Shown: positions 9,353 to 17,313 of the stretch, piece after piece
Layout of the letters: every line of letters begins with the position of its first letter
How positions within the stretch are numbered: the stretch's first letter is position 1
Source of the DNA: Ruminococcus sp.
GTDB taxonomy: Bacteria; Bacillota; Clostridia; Oscillospirales; Acutalibacteraceae
Direction of reading: 5' to 3'
Length of the DNA: 53,679 nt
Assembly: GCA_024403825.1 (NCBI GenBank)
Contig: JAKSRB010000005.1
Span: forward strand, 1 to 53,679
Translations under genes and position numbers: made by a program
The notes under the pieces: generated by a model
The model's database searches: none
What the model was told of the DNA's origin: nothing
What the model saw: the letters and a program-made list of their open reading frames with translations, nothing else

Positions 9353-9428
9353 GGGGGTATAGCTCAGCTGGGAGAGTGTCTGACTGGCAGTCAGAAGGTC
9401 ACGGGTTCAAGCCCCGTTATCTCCACCA
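9353..9428 (+). tRNA. tRNA-Ala(GGC)
   Basis: A 76-nt cloverleaf with encoded CCA (9426-9428). The acceptor stem GGGGGTA pairs with TATCTCC. The anticodon stem is TCTGA/TCAGA around loop CTGGCAG, giving anticodon GGC (reads GCC and GCU). The T arm is ACGGG-TTCAAGC-CCCGT. The third acceptor pair is G-U, the main identity element for alanyl-tRNA synthetase, which supports the assignment. No separate promoter is obvious, so it may be co-transcribed with thiN. Confidence 0.96.
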
Positions 9429-9533
9429 AATTATTAAATTACATAAATCTGTTATTTAGATTTCCGTTACTATAAATTATGTATAGTCGATATTCAATAA
9501 CAAAAATGTAATTTAAATGACATTCAATAAATC

Positions 9534-9563
9534 TTGAAAAGAATAATAATTATATGTTATAAT
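9534..9563 (+). promoter_or_regulatory. Sigma-A-type promoter for the pseudokinase gene
   Basis: TTGAAA (9534-9539) and TATAAT (9558-9563) are separated by 18 bases, with an extended -10 TG one base upstream of the hexamer. It lies 60 bases before the downstream start codon and separates this gene from the thiN/tRNA unit. Confidence 0.7.
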
Positions 9564-9624
9564 TCTAAAAGGATTTTTATGTTAAACAGATATGAATTTA
9601 TAATATATGGAGTTGAGAAGTAAT

Positions 9625-11262
9625 ATGTCATTGTGTATGGGTTGTATGCAAGAAATAGGCGAGCAATCGGTTTGTCCGTCTTGTGGCTTTGATAATACTG
9701 AAAAACAACATGCACCTTTTTTGCCATATGGTACAGTAATTTCTAACAGATATATAATCGGTGCAGGTTTGGATACTAATGGTGAAAGTACTCGTTATAT
9801 CGCTTTTGATAAGCAAACAGGTGATATTGTAGTAGCCTGCGAGTTTTTGCCTATTGGTCTTTTTGAGCGTGAAGAGGGCGAAACAGAGCTTAATATCAGT
9901 CCTGAAAACAAGGAAAGCTTTGATAAGCTTAAAAATGATTTTACAAATTACTATCGTATTTTGTCAGAGCTTACAGAGTTGTCAGCTTTAACTAAAATCA
10001 ACAGCATATTTGAAGATAACAATACGGTGTATGTAATTGAAGAGAATGAGGACTTAATTCCATTTGAAGAATATATCGAGAGAAGTAACGGTCATCTTGA
10101 ATGGGATGTAGCAAGACCATTGTTTATGCCGGTAATCTCTGCACTTGAAGCATTGCATAGGCGTGGTGTTGGTCATTATGCTATTGCACCGAAGAATATT
10201 TTTATAACAAACTCAGGTAAAATCAAGATTACAGGATATGCAACAGAGAATGAACGCAAAAGAGGAACAGCATTAAAATCACAGCTTTTCTCAGGCGCGG
10301 CTGCTCCTGAGCAGTATGAGGAAAATCTTGATTTGAATGAAACAACCGATATTTACGGACTTTGTGCAACATTATTCTATGCATTGACAGGACATCTTCC
10401 AAAAAATGCAGTTGAAAGACTTAAAGACAGTCGCTTACTTATGAGTACAAATACAGTAAAAAGACTTCCTCCTCATGTTGTTTCAGCACTTGCTAATGGT
10501 TTGCAGATTGAAAAGAACAGCAGAATTTCAGACTTTGACCAGTTGCGTTCACAGCTTTCTGTGGCACATACTGCAAAAGCTATACAGGATGAAATTTCAA
10601 GAACTGCAAGTATGAATCTGACAAAAAGTGAAATCAAGCCAAAGACTGAGAATGGTATGTCACCGACCTCAATCGTTATAGTATCGGCTGCAATTACAGT
10701 ACTTGTACTCGGACTTGCAGGAGTTTTCTGGCTTATGCAAAATCCGCTTGCAGGAGTTTTCAATGATTTGAATGGTAATAAGACTGAAACTACAATGAGT
10801 ACAGAGTGGACAGGTCCTACAATACCAAATTTTCTTGGAATGACATATGATGATGTTGTTAAGGCTGATGAAGAAAATAATGATGTAATCGTTTACAGAA
10901 CCTATAGTGATGAATATAGCGACCAGTATCACGAGGGCGTTGTAATGAAGCAGTTCCCAGAGGCAGGAGCTAAGGTTGAACAGGATGATGATATTGTAAT
11001 AAGTATCACAATCAGTAAAGGTTCACAGATGAGAGCTTTGCCGAAGGTTGCAAATGAAAAGCTTGATGAGGCTGCGGCAGATATTGCAGACAAAGGACTT
11101 CTTGCAACGGTTGAATATCAGTATAGCGATACTGTAGCATCAGGACGAGTAATCGGATATAAGAATAATGTTGAGGGCGATACTATTGAGTATGGTTCAA
11201 ATGTAACTATCATAGTAAGTCTTGGCAAACAGCAGGCAACAACCTCAGCTGTAAGACAATAA
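9625..11262 (+). CDS. Zinc-ribbon, pseudokinase and PASTA membrane protein
   Basis: The order of parts is: N-terminal zinc ribbon (CMGC and CPSC, residues 4-20), a kinase-fold domain (about 40-310), one membrane segment (about 347-370) and two PASTA repeats (about 396-537). Catalytic residues are missing when set against PrkC: the VAVK lysine position reads VACE, the HRD motif reads HYA, and DFG reads GYA. The structural APE and the aspartate in DIYG remain. It is therefore predicted to be a catalytically dead relative of PrkC that may scaffold or regulate it. ATG 9625 is chosen because GAGAAG sits just before it and the Cys motif follows at once; ATG 9607 is possible. Function is inferred only. 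Confidence 0.85.
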   Translation: MSLCMGCMQEIGEQSVCPSCGFDNTEKQHAPFLPYGTVISNRYIIGAGLDTNGESTRYIAFDKQTGDIVVACEFLPIGLFEREEGETELNISPENKESFDKLKNDFTNYYRILSELTELSALTKINSIFEDNNTVYVIEENEDLIPFEEYIERSNGHLEWDVARPLFMPVISALEALHRRGVGHYAIAPKNIFITNSGKIKITGYATENERKRGTALKSQLFSGAAAPEQYEENLDLNETTDIYGLCATLFYALTGHLPKNAVERLKDSRLLMSTNTVKRLPPHVVSALANGLQIEKNSRISDFDQLRSQLSVAHTAKAIQDEISRTASMNLTKSEIKPKTENGMSPTSIVIVSAAITVLVLGLAGVFWLMQNPLAGVFNDLNGNKTETTMSTEWTGPTIPNFLGMTYDDVVKADEENNDVIVYRTYSDEYSDQYHEGVVMKQFPEAGAKVEQDDDIVISITISKGSQMRALPKVANEKLDEAAADIADKGLLATVEYQYSDTVASGRVIGYKNNVEGDTIEYGSNVTIIVSLGKQQATTSAVRQ

Positions 11263-11275
11263 TTTATAAAAATAA

Positions 11276-11313
11276 CGCTGACATTGATTTTGATTGATGT
11301 CAGCGATTTTTTC
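11276..11313 (+). terminator. Intrinsic terminator after the pseudokinase gene
   Basis: A perfect 9-bp stem, CGCTGACAT (11276-11284) with ATGTCAGCG (11297-11305), is followed by A and then six T. Confidence 0.9.
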
Positions 11314-11356
11314 TGTGTTTTTTGTTGCCATAACATAATCTCTGTTTCTGTTTTTG

Positions 11357-11385
11357 TAATATTTTTATCTCTTCAATAATATAAT
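11357..11385 (+). promoter_or_regulatory. Possible sigma-E promoter for sipL-spoIVA
   Basis: TAATATT (11357-11363) fits the B. subtilis sigma-E -35 consensus KMATATT. After 14 bases, AATATAAT (11378-11385) matches six of eight positions of the -10 consensus CATACAMT. The downstream genes are mother-cell coat genes, which sigma-E controls in other spore formers. The -10 also contains TATAAT, so a sigma-A promoter cannot be excluded. Confidence 0.4.
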
Positions 11386-11416
11386 TAATATATAAAATTA
11401 AAAGGAGAGATAAATA

Positions 11417-12949
11417 ATGGAGTTTAATCAGGAGAGCCGTTCATTCTGTATGCCGAAAATTTTATTGGATACGGTTGCTGAACAGCTTGCAGATGTTGAC
11501 ATTACCTTGCCGGATTATTGTCCGGACATTGAAAAAATTCTTAAATGTACCCTTGTTCCGAAAATTCAGAGCAGGAGTCTTTCAGGGGGACAGCTACAGA
11601 TAGACGGTTATTGCATTGTTAATGTGCTTTATGTTGAGAGTATCAACCGTACTATTCGTTGTTGTGAACAAAGTGTCAATTTTACTCAGAGCTTTACTGT
11701 TAAGGATACTCCGGATAATCCTGTTATTATTACTAAAACTAAATCTGAATACATAAATTGCAGAGCATTAAGTCCAAGGCGATTGGTTATGCATGGTGCA
11801 TTTTCTCTTTATGCCAAGGTATTTTCCACTGCTTGTACAGAAATTTATTCCCCTGATGAAAAGTTTCAGCTTGAAACCCTCCGTAAAAATGTCAGTTGTG
11901 CTGACCTGAAATCTTTTTGTCAGGAAAATTTTACTGTTTCAGAGGAAATCTCCGTTGCCGACAAGCCTGCTATTGAAACTATTCTTTATTCAGATGTCAA
12001 GGTAAGCATTACCGATGCCAAGGCGGTTACAGGAAAGCTTATGATGAATGGTGAGATTAATCTGCGGATGTTATATCTTACAGATGTTGAAACAGGCGTT
12101 ACAGCTAAGCTTGATTATCTGCTTCCATTTAATCAGATTATAGATTGTGAGGGTATTGACGAAAACACAATTAACTGTGTTGATTGCAATATTATGTCTT
12201 ATGACATAAGGTTAAAAAATGATATGCTGTCGGATAAGCCTGCTGTAGTGCTTGATGTGAAATTATGCGTAACTGAGGAGGGCTATATCATTTTTGATGA
12301 AGAGTTTATAGCAGATGCCTATTCTGTATATTATTCCTCAAAGCCTGCTTTTAAGCAAATGCTTGTTACGGAAGAGGTAGTGCCGATTTCTGAATCCCAT
12401 ATGGAGAAAACTGCTATTAAGGTTGATGACGGCAAAATATCAAAGGTTATTGATATTTATGCTGAATATGTAGGTGCTGAGCCTGTATTTGAAGATGGTG
12501 AGTTATCGGTAAATGGTAAAATAAATCTTTGTATGCTTGCAATGAATAGTGAAAATATGCCTGTATTTATTGAAAGATTTTTTGATTATTCGCATAAGCT
12601 TTCAACAGCTGGTGAATGTAATCTGCTTTGCGGTGCTGAGGCAAGGGCAGTAAGCATAAGCTATAGGCTTGCTGATGATAATACAGTTGAAATAAGATGT
12701 GAGCTAAAAATCACAGGTTCGGCATTAAAGCAGGAAATGATTACGGCTGCCAATGGTGTTGAAGTGTTTGAGGATTTACCTATTAAGAGTGACGGTTGTG
12801 CCTTGACCTTATATTTTGCAGATAAGGGCGAGAGGCTGTGGGATATTGCAAAATCTCATAGTACAAGGCTTGATATGCTTGTTAATGAAAATACAACAGA
12901 CGGTTCAGTTCTTTCTGCTCCGCAAATGCTTTTGATTCCGAGAATATAG
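11417..12949 (+). CDS. sipL: Spore coat morphogenetic protein SipL (DUF3794 + LysM)
   Basis: The 510-residue protein consists of repeated DUF3794 (SPOCS) modules, for example LADVDITLPDYCPDIEKIL near the N-terminus, and a C-terminal LysM-like domain (about 463-508, DKGERLWDIAKSHSTRLDML). This is the architecture of Clostridioides difficile SipL, whose LysM domain binds SpoIVA at the forespore surface. The gene directly precedes spoIVA with a 12-base gap, which strongly supports the assignment. A clean AAAGGAG site precedes ATG 11417. It should act in the mother cell as part of the coat basement layer. Confidence 0.88.
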   Translation: MEFNQESRSFCMPKILLDTVAEQLADVDITLPDYCPDIEKILKCTLVPKIQSRSLSGGQLQIDGYCIVNVLYVESINRTIRCCEQSVNFTQSFTVKDTPDNPVIITKTKSEYINCRALSPRRLVMHGAFSLYAKVFSTACTEIYSPDEKFQLETLRKNVSCADLKSFCQENFTVSEEISVADKPAIETILYSDVKVSITDAKAVTGKLMMNGEINLRMLYLTDVETGVTAKLDYLLPFNQIIDCEGIDENTINCVDCNIMSYDIRLKNDMLSDKPAVVLDVKLCVTEEGYIIFDEEFIADAYSVYYSSKPAFKQMLVTEEVVPISESHMEKTAIKVDDGKISKVIDIYAEYVGAEPVFEDGELSVNGKINLCMLAMNSENMPVFIERFFDYSHKLSTAGECNLLCGAEARAVSISYRLADDNTVEIRCELKITGSALKQEMITAANGVEVFEDLPIKSDGCALTLYFADKGERLWDIAKSHSTRLDMLVNENTTDGSVLSAPQMLLIPRI

Positions 12950-12961
12950 GGAGGTACAAAA

Positions 12962-14440
12962 ATGGAAGAAAGAAATGTTTATCAGGATATTTCCAGGCGT
13001 ACTGACGGTGATGTATATATAGGTGTTGTAGGTCCGGTCAGGACAGGTAAATCTACATTTATAAAGCGATTTATGGATGCTCTTGTTTTGCCGAATATCA
13101 GAGATGAAAATATCTACAGGCGTACTGTTGATGAGCTTCCTCAATCGTCAGCAGGAAAAACAATAATGACTACCGAACCAAAGTTTATACCAGAGGAATC
13201 CGTTGAAATAAGCTTAGATAAAAATACTACACTAAATGTCAGAATGATTGATTGTGTAGGATATATAGTAAACAGTGCGATAGGGTACAATGAAGAAGAT
13301 ATGCCGAGAATGGTAAAAACTCCATGGTCAGAAAATGAAATACCCTTTGATGATGCGGCAGAAATCGGAACTAAAAAGGTTATTACGGACCATTCTACCA
13401 TTGGATTGGTAATTACAACGGACGGTTCATTCAGCGATCTTCCACGAGAAGATTACATTGAAAGCGAAAAAAGGGTAATAGCTGAGCTTAAAGCTATTGA
13501 CAAACCATTTATTGTTTTGCTAAACTCTATTGAACCGAACAGCCAGAGTGTTCAGCTTATGGCAGGTCAGATGGCTACAGAATATCAGGTGCCTGTACTA
13601 CCTGTAAGCTGTATGGAGCTTGATGAAAATGAAATCAAGCGAATATTGGCTCAGCTTTTATTTGAATTTCCGATAAGAGAAATTAAGGTTGATATTCCAA
13701 AATGGGTTGTAAGGCTTGATAAGGAGCATTGGCTCAAATCGGTAGTTTTTGACTATATAAGAAACAGTGCAGGAAAAACCGGAAAAATCAGAGAAATTCA
13801 GCAAATGCTTAATGAAGTGACCGCCTGTGAATATATAAGCTCCGCTCAGCTTACAAATCTTGACCTTGGCAGGGGCTATGCAACAATTTCGGTCGGCATT
13901 GATTCTGCTTTGTTTTATAAGGTGTTATCAGAACAAACAGAGCTTGAAATCTCTGATGAGTGTGCTTTACTTGATTGCATAAGCCGTCTTTCTAAGAAGC
14001 AAAAGGAATTTGATAAAATTGCTCAGGCATATGAACAGGTCAAGGAGAGCGGTTATGGCATAGTAATGCCGACTATTGATGAGCTGACACTTGAAGAGCC
14101 TCAGATTATCAAGCAAAGTGGTAAATATGGTATAAAGCTGAAAGCCTCTGCACCGTCAATTCATATGATGAGAATTGAAACACAAACCGAGGTGACACCG
14201 ATTGTAGGTTCAGAGCAACAGTCAGAAGAGCTTGTGTCATATTTGCTTAAGGAATTTGAGGAGAACCCAGAAAAGATATGGGAAAGCAATATTTTTGGAA
14301 AATCTGTTCATGAGCTTGTAAACGAGGGCTTGCATAATAAGCTATATCGAATGCCTTCAGATGCACGCAGACGAATAGGGGAAACGATTGAGAAAATCAT
14401 CAATGACGGTTGCAACGGACTTATATGCATAATTTTATAA
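12962..14440 (+). CDS. spoIVA: Stage IV sporulation protein A, coat ATPase
   Basis: A 492-residue homologue of SpoIVA, the ATPase that polymerises on the forespore outer membrane to form the base of the spore coat. It starts MEERNVYQDISRRTDGD, very like the family N-terminus, and has the P-loop GPVRTGKST at residues 24-32. The length matches the B. subtilis protein (492). GGGAGG lies seven to eight bases before the ATG. It forms a two-gene unit with sipL. No convincing terminator follows; a new promoter lies about 100 bases downstream. Confidence 0.97.
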   Translation: MEERNVYQDISRRTDGDVYIGVVGPVRTGKSTFIKRFMDALVLPNIRDENIYRRTVDELPQSSAGKTIMTTEPKFIPEESVEISLDKNTTLNVRMIDCVGYIVNSAIGYNEEDMPRMVKTPWSENEIPFDDAAEIGTKKVITDHSTIGLVITTDGSFSDLPREDYIESEKRVIAELKAIDKPFIVLLNSIEPNSQSVQLMAGQMATEYQVPVLPVSCMELDENEIKRILAQLLFEFPIREIKVDIPKWVVRLDKEHWLKSVVFDYIRNSAGKTGKIREIQQMLNEVTACEYISSAQLTNLDLGRGYATISVGIDSALFYKVLSEQTELEISDECALLDCISRLSKKQKEFDKIAQAYEQVKESGYGIVMPTIDELTLEEPQIIKQSGKYGIKLKASAPSIHMMRIETQTEVTPIVGSEQQSEELVSYLLKEFEENPEKIWESNIFGKSVHELVNEGLHNKLYRMPSDARRRIGETIEKIINDGCNGLICIIL

Positions 14441-14537
14441 AAGCAACTTTTGATATATGTAATTATTGACATAATTACTAAATTATTTTTGTAAAATTGT
14501 TTAAATCGCCAAAATAATATTCGCCCCATATTTGTTA

Positions 14538-14566
14538 TTGAAAAAATTTAGGGAATAAAGTATAAT
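14538..14566 (+). promoter_or_regulatory. Sigma-A-type promoter for the decarboxylase subunit genes
   Basis: TTGAAA (14538-14543), 17 bases, TATAAT (14561-14566). It lies 36 bases before the oadG start codon. Confidence 0.8.
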
Positions 14567-14602
14567 AAACATATATATTAAAACAAATATGGGGGTTGTT
14601 TT

Positions 14603-15034
14603 ATGAATTTATCAGGCATCACTTCTCTGATGAATGTTGCTGACCTCACAATGGCTGAAAAGGGTATCACATCTGCAAAGGTTGTTCTTACAGGTTTTGT
14701 AGTTGTTTTTGCTGTCCTTGTATTACTGATTGTAATTATCAGTATTTATAGCTCCATTATTCAGGCAGCTCAGAATTCAGGAAAGAAGAAACAGGAAAAG
14801 GTAGTTGAGAATATCAAAGCTACCACAACAGATAAGGTTGAAGCTCCTGTTGAAACAGTTGCTCCTGTAGCTCAGGACGGTATTTCTGAAGAGGTTATTG
14901 CTGTAATTTCGGCTGCTGTTGCTACTATGTACGGCTCTCCAGAAAAAGCAAAAATCAAAAGTATTAAAAAGTCAGATGGTGGTCGTTCCGCTTGGGCTAA
15001 TGCTGGTCTGCTTAATAATACTCGCCCGTTTTAA
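14603..15034 (+). CDS. Sodium-pump decarboxylase gamma subunit (OadG family)
   Basis: A small 143-residue protein with one membrane helix (about 27-50), a Lys-rich stretch, a Pro/Ala/Val-rich linker and a conserved C-terminal end (GRSAWANAGLLNNTRPF). This is typical of the gamma/delta subunits that anchor biotin-dependent Na+-translocating decarboxylases (oxaloacetate, methylmalonyl-CoA or glutaconyl-CoA). The beta subunit follows 31 bases later. The carboxyltransferase (alpha) and biotin carrier subunits are not in this window, so the substrate cannot be named. Confidence 0.82.
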   Translation: MNLSGITSLMNVADLTMAEKGITSAKVVLTGFVVVFAVLVLLIVIISIYSSIIQAAQNSGKKKQEKVVENIKATTTDKVEAPVETVAPVAQDGISEEVIAVISAAVATMYGSPEKAKIKSIKKSDGGRSAWANAGLLNNTRPF

Positions 15035-15065
15035 GGCATAGTTTCTGGGAAAGGACGTATAATTT

Positions 15066-16325
15066 ATGGAAATTTTACAAGGCTTTGTTGATGCTGTTGT
15101 AGGTATCTTTCAAACCTCGGGTTTTGCCGCTCTTACCTGGCAGAACTATGTAATGATGTTAGTATCATTTATTCTTATTTATCTTGCTGTTAAAAAGCAG
15201 TATGAGCCTTTGTTGCTTTTACCTATTGCTTTTGGTATGCTTCTTGTAAACCTTTGTCCAAGTATTATGGCGGCTCCGTTGACCGACCTTATTCCTGTGA
15301 CAGAGTATCTTAATAATCCTAACCATACTGAAACGGATATTAGCCAGATTCAGTACCAGATTACTACAATTAATGGTATTGATTATGTAAACTATCCTAC
15401 TCAGAATGCAGGTCTTTTATGGTATCTGTATCGTGGTGTTAAGCTTGGTATTTATCCTCCGCTTATCTTCCTCGGTATTGGTTGTATGACTGACTTTGGT
15501 CCTTTGATTGCTAACCCTAAGAGCCTTATCCTTGGTGCTGCTGCACAGATTGGTATATTTGTTACCTTTACAGGTGCTATTTTCCTCGGATTTGACCCAG
15601 CACAGGCTGGTGCTATCGGTATCATAGGTGGTGCTGATGGTCCTACAGCTATTTTCGTTACAACAAAGCTTGCTCCTGAGCTTCTTGGTTCTATCGCTAT
15701 TGCGGCTTATTCTTATATGGCTCTTGTTCCAATCATTCAGCCACCTATTATGAAGGCTCTTACAACTAAGAAGGAAAGAGCAGTTGTTATGGAACAGCTC
15801 AGACCTGTTTCTAAGCTTGAGAAAATTATTTTCCCAATCATTGTTGTAATTATTATTGCAATCCTTCTTCCTGATGCTGCTCCATTGGTTGGTATGCTTA
15901 TGCTTGGTAACTTATTTAAGGAGTCAGGTGTTGTTGAAAGAATTGCTAAGACTGCTCAGAATGAGCTTATGAATATAATCACAATTTTCCTTGGAACAAC
16001 CGTTGGTGCTACCGCATCAGGTGCAAACTTCCTTAAACTCGATACAATTAAGATTATTGTTCTTGGTCTTATTGCTTTCTGTATGGGTACTGCATTTGGT
16101 TTGCTCTTTGGTAAGATTATGTACAAGGCTACAGGCGGTAAGGTTAATCCACTTATCGGTTCAGCAGGTGTATCCGCTGTTCCTATGGCTGCTCGTGTTG
16201 CACAGAAGGTTGGTCAGCAGGAAAATCCAGGCAACTTCCTTCTTATGCATGCTATGGGACCAAATGTTGCCGGAGTTATCGGTTCTGCGGTTGCAGCAGG
16301 TGTTTTACTGAATGTAGTAGGTTAA
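15066..16325 (+). CDS. Sodium ion-translocating decarboxylase beta subunit (OadB family)
   Basis: A 419-residue polytopic membrane protein with the family hallmarks GIGCMTDFGPLIANP and GAIGIIGGADGPTAIF, in which Asp residues of the ion path are present. It decarboxylates carboxybiotin and couples this to export of two Na+. The codons are highly biased towards T-ending forms such as GGT and GCT, which suggests strong expression. It forms a pair with the upstream gamma subunit. Partner subunits must be encoded elsewhere. Confidence 0.94.
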   Translation: MEILQGFVDAVVGIFQTSGFAALTWQNYVMMLVSFILIYLAVKKQYEPLLLLPIAFGMLLVNLCPSIMAAPLTDLIPVTEYLNNPNHTETDISQIQYQITTINGIDYVNYPTQNAGLLWYLYRGVKLGIYPPLIFLGIGCMTDFGPLIANPKSLILGAAAQIGIFVTFTGAIFLGFDPAQAGAIGIIGGADGPTAIFVTTKLAPELLGSIAIAAYSYMALVPIIQPPIMKALTTKKERAVVMEQLRPVSKLEKIIFPIIVVIIIAILLPDAAPLVGMLMLGNLFKESGVVERIAKTAQNELMNIITIFLGTTVGATASGANFLKLDTIKIIVLGLIAFCMGTAFGLLFGKIMYKATGGKVNPLIGSAGVSAVPMAARVAQKVGQQENPGNFLLMHAMGPNVAGVIGSAVAAGVLLNVVG

Positions 16326-16341
16326 GTTTGATATTTTTATT

Positions 16342-16376
16342 TGACAGAGGAAACTTCAATTTCCTCTGTCATTTTT
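16342..16376 (+). terminator. Intrinsic terminator after oadGB
   Basis: A perfect 12-bp stem, TGACAGAGGAAA (16342-16353) with TTTCCTCTGTCA (16360-16371), a 6-nt loop and a T run. Confidence 0.93.
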
Positions 16377-16494
16377 CATATTTGCCAATCGTTAGGATAA
16401 AATAATGGTAGAATTAAATTAATGATATTAGGTTGTAGTTTTTTCATAATTCTGCACAATACAAAAATATTAAAAAATAATTTTAAAAAACATC

Positions 16495-16523
16495 TGTTCA
16501 AAATCATATTATTATGTTATAAT
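16495..16523 (+). promoter_or_regulatory. Probable sigma-A promoter for the PAP2 gene
   Basis: TGTTCA (16495-16500), 17 bases, TATAAT (16518-16523) with an upstream TG extension. The -35 is weak. Confidence 0.5.
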
Positions 16524-16591
16524 AATGATGTATCGGAATTTGTATATTTATATCGTTAATTATTATAATACGATAAATGTGGAGGAATTAG

Positions 16592-17128
16592 ATGTTCAGC
16601 AAAATTCAACGCTTTGATGATAAAGTGCTTGATAGAATTGTAAAAATTAATCGTCCCTATATCAACCGTTTGATGATATTATTTACATGGGCTGGAAATT
16701 TCGGTTTGGTATGGTGGATGATATGCTTACCGTTTTTAACATCAAGAAATTTAAGATATATTGGAGTTAATTATGTCTATGGGTTATCTATTGCACACTT
16801 AACAGGTCAGATTTTAATAAAAAATCTTGTTAAGCGTGCTCGTCCTTGTCATTCACTTGATGATGATGACTTAATTGTAGAGCGACCAAGATATTATTCG
16901 TTTCCGTCTGGGCATACTACAGCATCATTTGCCTTTGTTGCTGTAACATTTTTCAGATGCAGTTTATTAATGTTTGTACTTGTGTTTATTCTTGCAAGCC
17001 TTATTGCATTTTCAAGAATATATTTAAGAGTACATTATTTTACTGATGTTTTCTGCGGAATGATATTGGGTCTTATTTGTGGTAGCTTTTCAGTATTCCT
17101 GATAAACCAAATTTATTTAATAAGTTGA
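16592..17128 (+). CDS. PAP2-family membrane phosphatase
   Basis: A 178-residue protein with the three acid-phosphatase motifs: KNLVKRARP, FPSGH and SRIYLRVHYFTD. The two His act in formation and release of a phospho-histidine intermediate. Several hydrophobic helices place it in the cytoplasmic membrane. Relatives dephosphorylate undecaprenyl pyrophosphate (BcrC type), phosphatidylglycerol phosphate or phosphatidate; the sequence alone does not decide. It is a single gene between two terminators, with GGAGGA before its ATG. Confidence 0.88.
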   Translation: MFSKIQRFDDKVLDRIVKINRPYINRLMILFTWAGNFGLVWWMICLPFLTSRNLRYIGVNYVYGLSIAHLTGQILIKNLVKRARPCHSLDDDDLIVERPRYYSFPSGHTTASFAFVAVTFFRCSLLMFVLVFILASLIAFSRIYLRVHYFTDVFCGMILGLICGSFSVFLINQIYLIS

Positions 17129-17160
17129 TTTGTTTATTAATAATTTAGTATTAAATTTTA

Positions 17161-17205
17161 AAGCTGTGATAATGTTTACAGAAACATATCACAGCTTTTA
17201 TTCTT
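17161..17205 (+). terminator. Intrinsic terminator after the PAP2 gene
   Basis: AAGCTGTGAT (17161-17170) pairs with ATCACAGCTT (17188-17197). An inner ATGTTT/AAACAT stem sits above a one-base bulge. A T-rich tail (TTTATTCTTC) follows. The stem could also serve the converging gene. Confidence 0.85.
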
Positions 17206-17221
17206 CTAATAATAAAAATAT

Positions 17222-17287
17222 TGCCCCCTTACTTAGATTTATTTGATATTTTCATAATACATCAAATAATATCATAAAAAGGGGGCA
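17222..17287. terminator. 66-nt two-tier inverted repeat, probable terminator of the GH13 gene
   Basis: The outer arms are TGCCCCCTT (17222-17230) and AAGGGGGCA (17279-17287). Inner arms TTATTTGAT (17239-17247) and ATCAAATAA (17261-17269) also pair. On the reverse strand a T-rich run follows the GC-rich arm, as expected for a terminator of the reverse-strand gene ending at 17314. Confidence 0.6.
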
Positions 17288-17313
17288 TTAAATTTGCTTA
17301 CTTTAATATTATT

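Noticed and set aside
9429..9606. spoVM downstream of thiN
   Set aside because: The only short frames here lack ribosome binding sites and bear no likeness to SpoVM.
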